This document shows positions 38,284-49,019 of a stretch of DNA of 64,000 nt, piece by piece (the first letter of the stretch is position 1; each line of letters begins with the position of its first letter). A model generated the notes under the pieces. It made no database searches. It saw only the letters and a list, made by a program, of their open reading frames with translations, and had not been told where the DNA came from. This DNA comes from Citrobacter europaeus (GTDB taxonomy: Bacteria > Pseudomonadota > Gammaproteobacteria > Enterobacterales > Enterobacteriaceae). The stretch lies in contig CP083650.1 of the NCBI GenBank assembly GCA_020099315.1, forward strand, positions 2,914,001-2,978,000, in the 5' to 3' direction. Made by a program: the position numbers and the translations under genes.

Positions 38284-38742
38284 AGGAATATCTCCAGAAT
38301 AGGGATAACGCTACCGATAGTTAATCGGTCCTATGTTAACGGGTTTTATCTCAACTTTGAAATGTAAAAAACGCCCGACTTTCGATTTTGCTCTCGTTTT
38401 TGGAAATTAGATTGTACGACGGGTGGAAACATTCAGTACTGGCAACCTTCGGCCACGGTTATATCTGCATAGCTGTTTCATAATAGTGACAAAAAAATCA
38501 TATTCCTTCGCTGAATGCGAACCAGGCAGTTAAAGTTGTAACAATAATTAACGAAGAAAATACTCGAAATAAACATCAAGTGGAGAAAATATATGCAGTG
38601 CAACATGTTGTTTATTTTAATGTCACCCACTTTTGTTTGCGCAAAAAACAACCGCTGATATTTTTAGCCTCACTTATGGTATACTCCGCCGCCTTAAGAT
38701 TTCACATCGCACTTTTTCATTGAAACATAACGAGGAAAATAA
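38284..38742. promoter_or_regulatory. Divergent promoter region uvrY/yecF
   Basis: 459 bp without a gene. For yecF an extended -10 element, TGGTATACT (38678-38685 region), is clear, with CTGATA (38655-38660) a possible weak -35. The start of uvrY is served from the left part; no clear promoter hexamers found there. A dense AT-rich stretch spans about 38460-38640. Confidence 0.5.
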
Positions 38743-38967
38743 ATGAGTACGCCTGACTTTTCCACTGCTGAGAATAACCAGGAACTGGCCAATGAAGTCA
38801 CCTGCCTGAAAGCCATGTTAACGCTGATGCTGCAGGCAATGGGTCAAGCTGATGCAGGACGCGTGATTCTTAAAATGGAAAAACAGATCGCACAGATTGA
38901 AGATCAATCACAGGCTGCGGTATTTTCCAGCACTGTTAAGCAAATTAAACAGGCCTACCGCCAGTAA
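38743..38967 (+). CDS. yecF: DUF2594 family protein YecF
   Basis: A 74-residue helical cytoplasmic protein nearly identical to E. coli YecF ([20 protein letters not shown], ending [10 protein letters not shown]), with a coiled-coil heptad pattern. Function unknown. GAGGAAAAT precedes the ATG. A promoter and a terminator of its own make it monocistronic. Confidence 0.94.
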   Translation: MSTPDFSTAENNQELANEVTCLKAMLTLMLQAMGQADAGRVILKMEKQIAQIEDQSQAAVFSSTVKQIKQAYRQ

Positions 38968-38972
38968 TAAGA

Positions 38973-39003
38973 AACCGGCTGAAAGCATCGCTATCAGCCG
39001 GTT
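38973..39003 (+). terminator. Terminator after yecF
   Basis: AACCGGCTGA (38973-38982) pairs with TCAGCCGGTT (38994-39003), a 10-bp perfect stem, between convergent yecF and sdiA. Confidence 0.8.
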
Positions 39004-39033
39004 CTGCGTCTGACACTCAGAACGATAATTTAT

Positions 39034-39756
39034 TCAGATAAGCCCGGTCGCAGCGGCGTAACAGGCAATCTGCGTTTTGTTTGGCGCATTGAATTTCTTT
39101 TGCATATTCTTCTGGTGAAAGTTAACGGTATTTTCAGAAATCGAGAGAATTATTGCTATTTCTGAAGATGTTTTGCCCTCAGCGGTCCATTTCAATATTT
39201 CTTTTTCCCGCTTGCTAAAGCGCATCTCTGGCGCCATGACCATGTCATCTTCCAGTCGCGTCAGAACGGATAAACTTTCCCGCACCAAGAGCTGCATCCT
39301 GAGCTCCACTTCATCATTCGCAAAGCGACTATTGCGGATACTTGCACGTGACACCGATAAAAATCCCAACGCTCGATTAGGTAACATTAAGCATTGCGTC
39401 ATCCCTTTACGTAAACCATGATTGCGCGCGGCATCCCACAGGGGCTGCGCATCGCGAAATAAGGTGTCGTTCCAGGGTAAATGCCCCTGACTGAAGTTTT
39501 CAGGCTTCAGCACCGGATCAATCGCGAAATAATTCTCGGACTGATAATGCGCCACCCAGGCTTTGGGATACGTCGTGTGAAGTGATGTTTTGGGCCGGGT
39601 AAAAGGTACGGGATGACGAACACATAGCGCGTAAAAATCGAACTCTAAGTGCTGCGTCTGTTGCTGTAATTCATTATAGACATCCTCTGCCGTCGCCATT
39701 TCCTGAAAGCGTAACAGCATGCTCCGTCGCCAGGTGAAGAAATCATGATCCTGCAT
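39034..39756 (-). CDS. sdiA: LuxR-family quorum-sensing regulator SdiA
   Basis: Senses acyl-homoserine lactones made by other bacteria; no cognate synthase (luxI-type gene) is in the window, which agrees with its eavesdropping role. The 240-residue protein has the N-terminal autoinducer-binding domain with the conserved pocket residues in PKAWVAHYQSENYFAIDPVL and PLWDAARNHGLRKG. The C-terminal LuxR HTH is FSKREKEILKWTAEGKTSSEIA and ENTVNFHQKNMQKKF. Confidence 0.97.
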   Translation of the reverse strand: MQDHDFFTWRRSMLLRFQEMATAEDVYNELQQQTQHLEFDFYALCVRHPVPFTRPKTSLHTTYPKAWVAHYQSENYFAIDPVLKPENFSQGHLPWNDTLFRDAQPLWDAARNHGLRKGMTQCLMLPNRALGFLSVSRASIRNSRFANDEVELRMQLLVRESLSVLTRLEDDMVMAPEMRFSKREKEILKWTAEGKTSSEIAIILSISENTVNFHQKNMQKKFNAPNKTQIACYAAATGLI

Positions 39757-39986
39757 ACTAAGTGGTATTGCCCCTGAGATTGATAATCATCCAAACATAT
39801 GAAACAAGCTAACACATAAATGTATTTTATATATGCAAATTATCGGACAAAGGAACAATTACTTGAGCGTTACTCAACGGCGAGAGGAAGTAACAGAATC
39901 GGGGGTTGATAATAAAGCAATATTTATAAATAGTTATGCGAGCAGTACTCACCCAAAACATTATCGGTGAGTACTGTATGCACAAT

Positions 39987-40739
39987 TTATTGCATCAGAA
40001 ACTTTTCAAGAAACTGACGGGTTCGTGGCTGTTGCGGATGCGTGAACAGGGATTTAGCGGGGCCCTGCTCCACGATCCTGCCTTGATCCATAAATATCGC
40101 CCTGTCGGCCACATCGCGGGCAAAGCTCATTTCATGCGTCACAATCACCATGGTGCGTTTTTCCTGCGCCAGTTGACGGATGGTATTAAGTACCTCGCCA
40201 ACCAGTTCAGGATCGAGCGCAGAGGTCGGCTCATCAAAAAGAATAACCTCTGGTCGCATCGCCAGCGCCCGGGCAATAGCCACGCGCTGCTGCTGCCCAC
40301 CGGACAAACGCCGCGGATAGCTGGTTTCTTTACCTGCCAGGCCAACCTTCGCCAGCAGTTCGCGCGCACGTGCTGTCGCTTCGGCTTTCGGCTCGCCTTT
40401 AACAATCACCGGGCCTTCAATAATGTTTTCCAGCACCGTACGATGTGGGAACAAATTAAAGTTCTGAAACACAAACCCCACGTGCTGGCGCAACTGACGA
40501 ATCAGGCCTTTTTGCTGAGTTAACGAACGTGCGGTATCAATGGTAATCTCACCCACTTTAATGGTGCCCGCCTCCGGTTGCTCCAGCAAATTAATGCTAC
40601 GCAACAGCGTGGTTTTGCCGGAACCGCTCGGCCCGATAATCGCCACGACCTCACCGGGTTTAACGTCGAGATCGATCCCATGTAACACCGTTTGCCCATG
40701 GAATTTTTTGACCAGGTTTCTGACTTCGATAGCACTCAT
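39987..40739 (-). CDS. tcyN: L-cystine ABC transporter ATP-binding protein TcyN
   Basis: ATPase of the TcyJLN (FliY-YecSC) cystine importer. A 250-residue polar-amino-acid ABC ATPase: Walker A GPSGSGKTT near residue 36, Q-loop, signature LSGGQQQRVAIARAL, Walker B VILFDEPTSALD. Overlaps tcyL by 4 nt (ATGA). Confidence 0.97.
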   Translation of the reverse strand: MSAIEVRNLVKKFHGQTVLHGIDLDVKPGEVVAIIGPSGSGKTTLLRSINLLEQPEAGTIKVGEITIDTARSLTQQKGLIRQLRQHVGFVFQNFNLFPHRTVLENIIEGPVIVKGEPKAEATARARELLAKVGLAGKETSYPRRLSGGQQQRVAIARALAMRPEVILFDEPTSALDPELVGEVLNTIRQLAQEKRTMVIVTHEMSFARDVADRAIFMDQGRIVEQGPAKSLFTHPQQPRTRQFLEKFLMQ

Positions 40740-41404
40740 TTCGGCTCTCTCTCCTGGCGGTTCAGTTGTTCTTCAAAATAGTTTTGCAGTGCGGAAAGCA
40801 CCGTCGCCATCACCCAGTAAATCAACGAGGCCGCCAGATACATTGTGAACACTTCCAGAGTACGCGAGGTAATCAGCTGCGCCTGGCGGAACAGTTCCGG
40901 TACCTGAATAGTGGCAGCCAGAGAGGTGTCCTTCACCAGGCTAATAAAGCTGTTGCTCAGCGGCGGGAGCGCAACCCGCGCGGCCTGCGGCAGGATCGCC
41001 CGGCGCATGGTTTGCCATCTCGTCATGCCAATACTGGCGCCCGCCTCCCACTGCCCTTTGTCGATGGAAGAGATTGCCGCACGCAGGGTTTCCGCAGCAT
41101 AGGCTGCCGTATTAAGCGACAAGCCAATCATCGCCGCCGGGATGGGATCCAGCTCAATACCAAACTGCGGCAGACCGTAATAGATCATGAACAGTTGGGC
41201 AATCAACGGCGTTCCGCGAAAAATTGAGATATAAAAGCGCGCCAGCCAGCGCACAGGCAACAGCGGCGACAGACGCATCAGCGCCAGGATAAACCCCAGC
41301 ACGAGGCCAAAGAACATCCCGCCGATGCTCAGTTGCAGCGTAAAAACCGCACCTTTGAGCAGGTACGGCAGAGAATCAATCACCAGTTGGATACTTTCAT
41401 GCAT
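40736..41404 (-). CDS. tcyL: L-cystine ABC transporter permease TcyL
   Basis: A 222-residue inner-membrane permease of the HisM/GlnP family. It has five membrane segments and the EAA loop EAGASIGMTRWQTMRRAILPQA-type motif that contacts the ATPase. Forms the channel with TcyN. It starts 21 bp after the dcyD stop. Confidence 0.97.
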   Translation of the reverse strand: MHESIQLVIDSLPYLLKGAVFTLQLSIGGMFFGLVLGFILALMRLSPLLPVRWLARFYISIFRGTPLIAQLFMIYYGLPQFGIELDPIPAAMIGLSLNTAAYAAETLRAAISSIDKGQWEAGASIGMTRWQTMRRAILPQAARVALPPLSNSFISLVKDTSLAATIQVPELFRQAQLITSRTLEVFTMYLAASLIYWVMATVLSALQNYFEEQLNRQEREPK

Positions 41405-41425
41405 TAGCGTTTTTCTACCTGGTCG

Positions 41426-42506
<1,081 letters not shown>

Positions 42507-42519
42507 CATCGGATGACGA

Positions 42520-43320
42520 TTATTTCGTCACATCCGCTCCAAACCATTTTTCAGACAGCGCTTTCAGCGTACCGTCTTTTTGCATTTCGGCAATGGCAGC
42601 ATCAACCGCTTTCAGCAGATCTTCATTGCCTTTGCGCAGCGCCACGCCGGACTCCTGGCGGGAGAATGCTTCACCGGTAACGGCCAGCGTATCCTTGGTT
42701 TTTTTCACCAGGTCCAGTGCGGCCAGGCGGTCAACCAGAATGGCATCGATACGGCCTACGCGCAGATCCTGGTATTTGGTCGGATCATCATCATAGGTAC
42801 GAATATCCACGCCCTGCACGTTCTGACGCAGCCACTCTTCATAGTTGGTACCCAGACCAACGCCGACTTTTTTACCTTTCAGATCGGCAGCAGTCTTAAT
42901 AACGCCTTCATTGCCTTTCTTCACCAGCGCCTGAATACCAGACACAGTATACGGGGTAGAGAAATCGTATTTTTTCTTCCGTTCGTCAGAGATGGTCACC
43001 TGGTTGATGACCACGTCAATGCGTTTGGAATCAAGAGAGGCCAGCATACCGTCCCATTTGGTCGGTTTGAGCGAGGCTTTCACACCCAGATGTTTAGCCA
43101 GCTCCTCGGCAAATTCCACTTCAAAACCGGTCAGCTTGCCGTCATCGCCCTGAAAACTAAACGGGGGATAGGTCCCTTCCAGGCCCACCAGCAGCGTGCC
43201 GCGCTCTTTAACTTTATTTAACAGACCTTCATCCGCATAAGTCTTTACGCTCATTCCGGCGACAAGTGCAACAGCCATTACACCCATCAGAGCCTGACGT
43301 CCCAGAAGTGCTAATTTCAT
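42520..43320 (-). CDS. tcyJ: L-cystine-binding protein TcyJ (FliY)
   Basis: Periplasmic binding protein for cystine (and D-cysteine derivatives) feeding TcyLN. The 266-residue SBP family 3 protein has a signal peptide (ALMGVMAVALVAGMSVKTYA) and typical motifs (GLEGTYPPFSFQGDDG, GFEVEFAEELAK, VGVGLGTNYEEWL). ATG 43320 is preferred to 43341, which would put extra residues before the signal. The old name fliY reflects its place beside fliZ, not a flagellar function. Confidence 0.97.
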   Translation of the reverse strand: MKLALLGRQALMGVMAVALVAGMSVKTYADEGLLNKVKERGTLLVGLEGTYPPFSFQGDDGKLTGFEVEFAEELAKHLGVKASLKPTKWDGMLASLDSKRIDVVINQVTISDERKKKYDFSTPYTVSGIQALVKKGNEGVIKTAADLKGKKVGVGLGTNYEEWLRQNVQGVDIRTYDDDPTKYQDLRVGRIDAILVDRLAALDLVKKTKDTLAVTGEAFSRQESGVALRKGNEDLLKAVDAAIAEMQKDGTLKALSEKWFGADVTK

Positions 43321-43373
43321 AGTTACCCCGAATATTGTCATTAGTGACTGCTATTTATACACAAAATCATTCT

Positions 43374-43464
43374 AGTTGCATCAAGGCGGCAAGCGAGTAA
43401 GTCCCCAGGAGCTTACTAAAGTAAGTGACTGGGGTGAATGAGCGCAGCCAACACAGAGGCAACT
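43374..43464. repeat. Enterobacterial intergenic palindromic element
   Basis: A nested dyad. Outer arms are AGTTGC (43374-43379) and GCAACT (43459-43464). The inner arms are CCCCAG (43403-43408) and CTGGGG (43429-43434), then CTTAC/GTAAG (43412-43416/43421-43425). The core phrase (AGGAGCTTACT...AGTAAGTGACTGGGG) recurs in intergenic regions of many enterics from memory. I cannot name the family. It lies between fliZ and tcyJ. Confidence 0.6.
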
Positions 43465-43545
43465 TGAAGGATGACATGTTTATGAGCGTAGTGTAGAGCG
43501 CTTGTCGTGATCCACAAACATCACTCTGTTACACCTTATTCGTTT

Positions 43546-44097
43546 TTAATATATATCAGAACTGGCTGTCCAGGAGGATTTCTGCATATGTCCCATATGG
43601 GTATGGGCTTTGAACTGCTCATACTTACGCAAGGCGATGCGGTAATTGTTGGTGCTGGTTTCCGGCAGCCACGGGGCAAGGTTTTCGTCGAGGAACCCTT
43701 CCTGCAGCAGGTCGTGAGAGATATTTTGTTCGGTCAGATGATTTCCGAGGCGGCGCAGGCGGACAACGTATTCACGTACCGTGCCGTGGCTCATTTCGGT
43801 CTGCTCGAATAAAAATTGTTTAAAACCGATAATGTCAAAAAAGTCGCTCTGCTCTTTGCAGTGCAAATCACCGCAAAAACGACACAGTGCCACCCACTCT
43901 TTTTTTTCCTGTTCCCACTCAGCTTCATTGAGCAAAGTGTCCAGTCGGGCGATGGCGATTTTATTCACAATTTGCCCGCGGCGAACCAACGTGATCCGGT
44001 CGAGCAGCTTAAAGCAATGGGCGCAATGCGTCTGGCTGTGTTTGAAATCTTTGAGGTAGCGGCTTAGAGGCCGTCTTTTTGATTGCTGCACCGTCAT
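43546..44097 (-). CDS. fliZ: Flagellar regulator FliZ
   Basis: FliZ, encoded after fliA, antagonises sigma-S-dependent promoters and (in Salmonella) promotes FlhDC activity, timing the switch between motility and sessile growth. The 183-residue protein has a conserved core with EYVVRLRRLGNHLTEQNIS, a segment resembling part of a core-recognition helix of integrases/sigma-type DNA binding, and two CxxC pairs (CAHC, CRFC). The tail YKFxxxx is replaced by a variable C-terminus after HTHMGHM. Confidence 0.95.
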   Translation of the reverse strand: MTVQQSKRRPLSRYLKDFKHSQTHCAHCFKLLDRITLVRRGQIVNKIAIARLDTLLNEAEWEQEKKEWVALCRFCGDLHCKEQSDFFDIIGFKQFLFEQTEMSHGTVREYVVRLRRLGNHLTEQNISHDLLQEGFLDENLAPWLPETSTNNYRIALRKYEQFKAHTHMGHMQKSSWTASSDIY

Positions 44098-44154
44098 GAG
44101 AACTCCTGGTAGTCAATTCGTAATGCGGCATTGTTCAGGGGTAATAATGTACCC

Positions 44155-44874
44155 CTATAGCTTACCCAGCTTGGTGCGTAGACGTTTGATGGCCTGACTG
44201 TGCAACTGGCTGACCCGTGATTCCCCGACTTCCAGTACCGCGCCAATCTCTTTCAGATTCAGCTCTTCCTGGTAGTACAGCGTTAACACCAGCTTTTCGC
44301 GCTCCGGCAACGCCTCGATCGCGTCCATCACGCGCTGGCGGAGGTTACCCTCAAGTAGCTGTTGTAACGGGTTTTCCTGCTGATGTTCTTCCGTCACCAG
44401 CTCAATACTATCGCCATGCTCTTCCCGCCACTCGTCATAAGAGAAGAGCTGGCTGTTATTGGTATCAAGCAACATCTGACGATACTCTTGCACAGGAATA
44501 GCCAGACGCTCCGCCACTTCGGTTTCAGTCGCGTTACGCCCTAATTCCTGCTCCAGTTGTCCCATCGCCTGTGCCACTTCGCGAGCATTGCGCCGAACGC
44601 TACGCGGCACCCAGTCCCGGCTACGTAGTTCGTCCAGCATCGCTCCACGAATACGCTGCACTGCGTAAGTGGTAAATGCCGTTCCTTGCAAAGCGTCATA
44701 TCGGTCAACTGCATTCAATAACCCGATGCCGCCCGCTTGTAGCAGGTCATCCAGTTCTACGCTCGCCGGCAAACGCACCTGAAGGCGCAATGCTTCGTGA
44801 CGCACCAACGGTACATAACGCTGCCACAGCGAGTGTTTATCCATTACACCTTCAGCGGTATACAGTGAATTCAC
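44155..44874 (-). CDS. fliA: Flagellar sigma factor FliA (sigma-28)
   Basis: Directs RNA polymerase to class 3 flagellar and chemotaxis promoters; held by FlgM until the hook is complete. The 239-residue protein shows region 2 (DDLLQAGGIGLLNAVDRYD, FTTYAVQRIRGAMLDELR), region 3 and region 4 (LPEREKLVLTLYYQEELNLKEIG, VGESRVSQLHSQAIKRLR). The start is GTG 44874, as in E. coli, with a distant GGGC-type SD. Cotranscribed with fliZ (57-bp gap). Confidence 0.98.
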   Translation of the reverse strand: MNSLYTAEGVMDKHSLWQRYVPLVRHEALRLQVRLPASVELDDLLQAGGIGLLNAVDRYDALQGTAFTTYAVQRIRGAMLDELRSRDWVPRSVRRNAREVAQAMGQLEQELGRNATETEVAERLAIPVQEYRQMLLDTNNSQLFSYDEWREEHGDSIELVTEEHQQENPLQQLLEGNLRQRVMDAIEALPEREKLVLTLYYQEELNLKEIGAVLEVGESRVSQLHSQAIKRLRTKLGKL

Positions 44875-44899
44875 GATAAACAGCCCTGCGTTAAATGAG

Positions 44900-44907
44900 T
44901 TATCGGC
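44900..44907 (-). promoter_or_regulatory. FliA-type -10 element upstream of fliA
   Basis: The minus strand reads GCCGATAA, a perfect sigma-28 -10, about 26 bp before the fliA GTG. No good TAAAGTTT lies 11 nt upstream, so FliA autoactivation would be weak; the main class 2 (FlhDC) promoter must lie upstream in 44908-44990. Confidence 0.5.
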
Positions 44908-44995
44908 ATGATTATCCGTTTCTGCAGGGGTTTTAATCGGGTGAATAGTGGGTGAAATGGGGGGTTATTTAGGGGTTACGGGTAAAGCTAATTAT

Positions 44996-45020
44996 AAAAA
45001 ACCCCGCCGGAGCGGGGTTT
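44996..45020 (-). terminator. Terminator after fliC
   Basis: AAACCCCGC pairs with GCGGGGTTT around a short CGGA loop, with a run of A upstream on the plus strand giving a U tract on the fliC transcript. 17 bp after the fliC stop. Confidence 0.9.
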
Positions 45021-45036
45021 GCGCAGTAAGCGTAAA

Positions 45037-46536
45037 TTAACGCAGCAGAGACAGAACGTTCTGCGTGGTCTGGTTAGCCTGTGCCAGTACAGAAGTACCT
45101 GCCTGTTGCAGAATGTTTGCACGAGACATGTTGGACACTTCGGTCGCGTAGTCAGCATCTTCGATACGGCTACGTGCTTCAGACAGGTTGTTTACGGTGT
45201 TACCCAGGTTGGTGATGGTAGAGTTGAAACGGTTCTGTACCGCACCCAGGTCGGAACGCAGGTCAGCAACCTGAGCCAGCGCTGCGTCGATTTTAGCCAG
45301 TGGGCCTTCAGTTTTCACGGCAGCGACTTCGTTCAGCGCTGCACCAGATTTGAAGTTGTGATCTTTTACGCTGGATGCCAGGTACTGTTTTCCACCTACG
45401 GTAGCGATTTCAGTTTTACCGTTCACACCACCAAACTGAACAGCGGCTTCTTTGCTAACACCTTTATCGTCGGTGTATGCAACAGTTTTAGCAGTGATTT
45501 TGCCGTCTTTGTAATCAGCAGCGTAGTATTTGCCACCGTTTTCCAGAGCATAGCCGCCATCAATCACTTTACCGTTTTTGTCTTCAAAAGACATTTTCAC
45601 CAAGGTGGTGTTGGCAGCAGTTGCACCGGTAACACCTGCATCAGCCAACGCTGTTGCTGCATCTGTTGTAACTGGTTTAGCTGCAGGAGTATCTACAACC
45701 TGATTTTTGGTAACGGTTGTAGTTTCTGCTTTGGTAATGCCTGTTGCATCTTTAGCACCAAAGGTTACGGCACCAGTAGTCCCATCGATTGTCGCCTTGT
45801 ACATGCCGTCACCTTTGGTTGGATCCGTTTCATCCGAACCAGTGACGCTTATATAATGCTGACCATCTTTAAACTCAATCGTCGCCTTACCTTTACCAGC
45901 AGTGCCCCCAACTGCAGTATCAATTAACCCTTGAGCAGGTCCGGTAAGAGCGACACCGTCTTTATAGGTTGCTGCACCTACAACTGTAGCGCTAGTCTTA
46001 TAACCGTCCTGCACGCTCAGGCTATCCAGACCCAGAGTTTTGGAGTTAATTTCTTTCAGGTTGATATCGATGGTTTCGCCATCGTTGGCACCGACCTGGA
46101 TGGTCAGGGTGTTGTCTTTCGCCAGCACTTTCACGCCGTTGAACTGGGTCTGACCAGATACGCGGTCGATTTCGTTCAGACGCTGAGTGATTTCAGCCTG
46201 GATAGAGTCGAGGTCAGACTGGGAGTTGGTACCAGTAGAAGACTGAACCGCCAGCTCACGAACACGCTGCAGGTTGTTGTTGATTTCAGACAGAGAACCT
46301 TCAGTGGTCTGCGCGATGGAGATACCATCGTTGGCGTTACGGGACGCCTGAGTCAGACCTTTGATGTTAGAGGTGAAGCGGTTAGCAATCGCCTGACCAG
46401 CAGCATCATCTTTCGCGCTGTTGATACGCAGACCAGAGGACAGACGCTCGATAGCGGAGCTCAGGGAAGACTGAGATTTGTTCAGGTTATTCTGGGTCAA
46501 CAGCGACAGGCTGTTTGTATTGATGACTTGTGCCAT
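45037..46536 (-). CDS. fliC: Flagellin FliC
   Basis: Filament subunit, secreted through the flagellar export channel and the H antigen. The 499-residue protein has the conserved D0/D1 N-terminus ([40 protein letters not shown], the TLR5-recognised segment) and C-terminus ([20 protein letters not shown], ending [13 protein letters not shown]). The central part, about residues 180-400, is variable D2/D3, rich in Thr, Ala and Lys with no cysteine. AAGGAAAAG precedes the ATG. No fliB lysine methylase lies beside it, unlike Salmonella. Confidence 0.98.
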   Translation of the reverse strand: MAQVINTNSLSLLTQNNLNKSQSSLSSAIERLSSGLRINSAKDDAAGQAIANRFTSNIKGLTQASRNANDGISIAQTTEGSLSEINNNLQRVRELAVQSSTGTNSQSDLDSIQAEITQRLNEIDRVSGQTQFNGVKVLAKDNTLTIQVGANDGETIDINLKEINSKTLGLDSLSVQDGYKTSATVVGAATYKDGVALTGPAQGLIDTAVGGTAGKGKATIEFKDGQHYISVTGSDETDPTKGDGMYKATIDGTTGAVTFGAKDATGITKAETTTVTKNQVVDTPAAKPVTTDAATALADAGVTGATAANTTLVKMSFEDKNGKVIDGGYALENGGKYYAADYKDGKITAKTVAYTDDKGVSKEAAVQFGGVNGKTEIATVGGKQYLASSVKDHNFKSGAALNEVAAVKTEGPLAKIDAALAQVADLRSDLGAVQNRFNSTITNLGNTVNNLSEARSRIEDADYATEVSNMSRANILQQAGTSVLAQANQTTQNVLSLLR

Positions 46537-46605
46537 GATCTTTTCCTTATCAATTACAACTTGATGTTATTGGGCTGTTGCCCACGGTTTCTCACCGTAA
46601 CCCTT

Positions 46606-46632
46606 GTATCGGCACCTTAATTTCGAACTTTA
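46606..46632 (-). promoter_or_regulatory. FliA promoter of fliC
   Basis: On the minus strand TAAAGTTC, 11 nt, GCCGATAC: a near-perfect match to TAAAGTTT-N11-GCCGATAA, about 70 bp before the fliC start codon. Confidence 0.9.
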
Positions 46633-46726
46633 GAAAATTTTTACTTTCCGTCGTTTTTTTTCTTAGCCGCTGAAATACCCTCTATATGCACCACTATTCC
46701 GCGCATTATTTTTGCAAAACTATTAT

Positions 46727-46753
46727 TAAACTTTGCGCGCAGATTGCCGATAA
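46727..46753 (+). promoter_or_regulatory. FliA promoter of fliDST
   Basis: TAAACTTT, 11 nt, GCCGATAA: one mismatch to the sigma-28 consensus, 39 bp before the fliD ATG and divergent from the fliC promoter. Confidence 0.92.
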
Positions 46754-46791
46754 AGCGGTTAACTACTGTTTGCAATCACAAGGAATTAGGC

Positions 46792-48195
46792 ATGCCTTCA
46801 TTTACATCACTGGGCGTTGGTTCGAACTTACCGCTGGATACATTGCTGACAAACTTAACCACTGCTGAGAAAAAGCGTTTAACGCCGATTACTCAGCAGC
46901 AGAGCGCTAACACCTCGCGTCTGACCGCGTATGGCACGCTAAAAAGTGCATTAGAAAAATTTCAGACTGCGAATACCGCACTGAACAATGCCGATCTGTT
47001 TAAAAGCACCACTGCTACCAGCAGCACAGAAGATTTAAAAGTCAGCACCACCGCGGGCGCTGCTCCAGGGAAATACACCGTCAGCGTCACTCAACTGGCG
47101 CAGGCACAGTCATTATCGACTACGGCGAAAATTACCTCGACTAAAGAACAGTTGGGCGATACCAGCGTCGATGAACGTACGATTACGATTTCCCAACCGG
47201 GCCGTAAAGAGCCACTGGAAATCAAATTAGGCAAAGGCGAAACCTCACTGGAAGATATTCGCGATGCCATAAATGATGCCGACAGCGGTATTTCCGCAAG
47301 TCTGGTGAAGGTTAAAGAAGACGACTACCAGTTGGTGTTAACCGCAGAAAGCGGCACTGAAAGTGAAATGACCATCTCGGTGTCCAACGACGCAAAACTG
47401 AGCGATTTACTGTCCTATGACAGCAAAGCCGGCAGCGGGAAAATGAAACAGCTGGTCGGGGCGCAAAATGCGCAATTGACGGTCAACGGCATTGATATTG
47501 AACGTCAAAGCAATACTGTAACTGACGCTCCGCAGGGCATCACGCTCCAGCTGACCAAAGAAGTAAAAGATGCGTCTATCACGGTAACAAAAAGTGATGA
47601 AAAAGCCACCACGGCGATCAAGGCCTGGGTAGAAGCCTATAACTCACTGGTGGATACCTTTGGCACGCTGACGAAATATAAAGAAGTTGAACCGGGTGAA
47701 GCGGCCAGCGCCGATAACGGCGCGTTACTGGGCGACAGTGTTCTCCGTACAATTCAAAACGGCATTCGTGCGCCATTTGCTAACAGCGGCAGCGAGTCCC
47801 CGTTTAAAACCATGTCTGAGATTGGTATTACGCAGGATGGCGGCACTGGCAAGTTAAAAATTGATGAAGAAAAACTGGCTAAGGCACTGAAAGATAACAC
47901 GGCAGCGACCCGTGAACTGTTGGTGGGTGACGGCAAAGAGACCGGTATTACCACTAAGATTGCCACCGAAGTAAAAAGCTATCTGGCCGATGACGGCATT
48001 ATCGATAATGCGCAAGACAATATTAACGCCAACCTGAAGCTGCTGACTAAACAGTATCTGACCGTCAGCAACAGTATTGATGAAGTCGTTGCTCGTTATA
48101 AAGCCCAGTTTACCCAACTGGATTCCATGATGAGTAAGCTGAACAGCACCAGTACCTATCTGGGCCAACAATTTTCAGCGATGAATAATTCCTGA
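46792..48195 (+). CDS. fliD: Flagellar filament cap protein FliD
   Basis: Caps the growing filament and folds flagellin into place. The 467-residue protein has the conserved N-terminus PSFTSLGVGSNLPLDTLLTNL and a coiled-coil C-terminus (KQYLTVSNSIDEVVARYKAQFTQLDSMMSKL). ATG 46792 is preferred because AAGGAATTAGGC precedes it and the family begins there; the frame opens at 46744 inside the promoter. First gene of fliDST. Confidence 0.97.
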   Translation: MPSFTSLGVGSNLPLDTLLTNLTTAEKKRLTPITQQQSANTSRLTAYGTLKSALEKFQTANTALNNADLFKSTTATSSTEDLKVSTTAGAAPGKYTVSVTQLAQAQSLSTTAKITSTKEQLGDTSVDERTITISQPGRKEPLEIKLGKGETSLEDIRDAINDADSGISASLVKVKEDDYQLVLTAESGTESEMTISVSNDAKLSDLLSYDSKAGSGKMKQLVGAQNAQLTVNGIDIERQSNTVTDAPQGITLQLTKEVKDASITVTKSDEKATTAIKAWVEAYNSLVDTFGTLTKYKEVEPGEAASADNGALLGDSVLRTIQNGIRAPFANSGSESPFKTMSEIGITQDGGTGKLKIDEEKLAKALKDNTAATRELLVGDGKETGITTKIATEVKSYLADDGIIDNAQDNINANLKLLTKQYLTVSNSIDEVVARYKAQFTQLDSMMSKLNSTSTYLGQQFSAMNNS

Positions 48196-48210
48196 TAACA
48201 CGAGGTAAGC

Positions 48211-48618
48211 ATGTATACCGCGAGCGGTACCAAAGCCTATGCACAGGTCAGCGTGGAAAGCGCCGTAATGAGCGCCAATCCACATCAGCTGATTGAAATG
48301 TTGTTTGATGGTGCGAACAGCGCCCTGGTGCGCGCTCGCCTGTTTATGCAGCAGGGTGATATCGTCGCCAAAGGTGAAGCGTTAAGTAAAGCCATCAATA
48401 TTATTGATAATGGCCTGAAAGCCGGCCTGGACCACGAAAAAGGGGGAGAACTCGCCACCCATCTCTCTTCATTGTATGACTATATGGTTCGCCGCTTACT
48501 GCACGCTAATCTGAATAATGATTGTCAAGCCATTGAAGAAGTCGAAGGGTTACTCGGCAACATTGCGGATGCCTGGAAACAGATCTCACCGAACGCGTCG
48601 TCCCAGGAGTCTCGTTAA
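48211..48618 (+). CDS. fliS: Flagellin export chaperone FliS
   Basis: Binds the C-terminus of FliC in the cytoplasm and prevents early polymerisation. The 135-residue four-helix protein starts [35 protein letters not shown], diagnostic of FliS. CGAGGTAAGC precedes the ATG; its stop overlaps the fliT start by 1 nt (TAATG). Confidence 0.97.
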   Translation: MYTASGTKAYAQVSVESAVMSANPHQLIEMLFDGANSALVRARLFMQQGDIVAKGEALSKAINIIDNGLKAGLDHEKGGELATHLSSLYDYMVRRLLHANLNNDCQAIEEVEGLLGNIADAWKQISPNASSQESR

Positions 48619-48989
48619 TGACCTCAGCCGTGGAGTTTATCAACCGTTGGCAGCGCATCGCGCTACTCAGTCACTCGCTGCTGGAACTGGCGCAGCGTGG
48701 TGAATGGGACCTTTTACTGGAACAGGAAGTTACCTATCTGCAAAGTATTGAAGTGGTCATGGAAGAGCAAACTCCACCAGGCATTACGCGAAGTATTCAG
48801 GACTTAGTGGCCGGGTACATTAAACAGACGCTGGATAACGAACAACTGCTCAAAACATTGTTGCAGCAGCGCCTGGATGAACTCAGCAATCTCATCGGTC
48901 AGTCGACGCGCCAAAAGACGCTGAATAACGCCTATGGTCGTCTTTCCGGCATGCTGTTAGTCCCCGACGCCCCCACTGCCCCACAATAA
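48618..48989 (+). CDS. fliT: Flagellar export chaperone FliT
   Basis: Chaperone of FliD and, when free, an antagonist of FlhDC. The 123-residue helical protein starts [30 protein letters not shown], typical of FliT. The C-terminal tail ([10 protein letters not shown]) is the regulatory part in other enterics and varies in length. Last gene of fliDST; a hairpin follows at 49020. Confidence 0.95.
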   Translation: MTSAVEFINRWQRIALLSHSLLELAQRGEWDLLLEQEVTYLQSIEVVMEEQTPPGITRSIQDLVAGYIKQTLDNEQLLKTLLQQRLDELSNLIGQSTRQKTLNNAYGRLSGMLLVPDAPTAPQ

Positions 48990-49019
48990 TTTCCCGTCTC
49001 GTCTGAATTATCTTCCATA

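Noticed and set aside
45019..45927. 302-codon plus-strand frame opposite fliC
   Set aside because: Shadow of the flagellin reading frame; repeated Ser/Cys/Phe-rich composition is what antisense of a Thr/Ala-rich gene gives.
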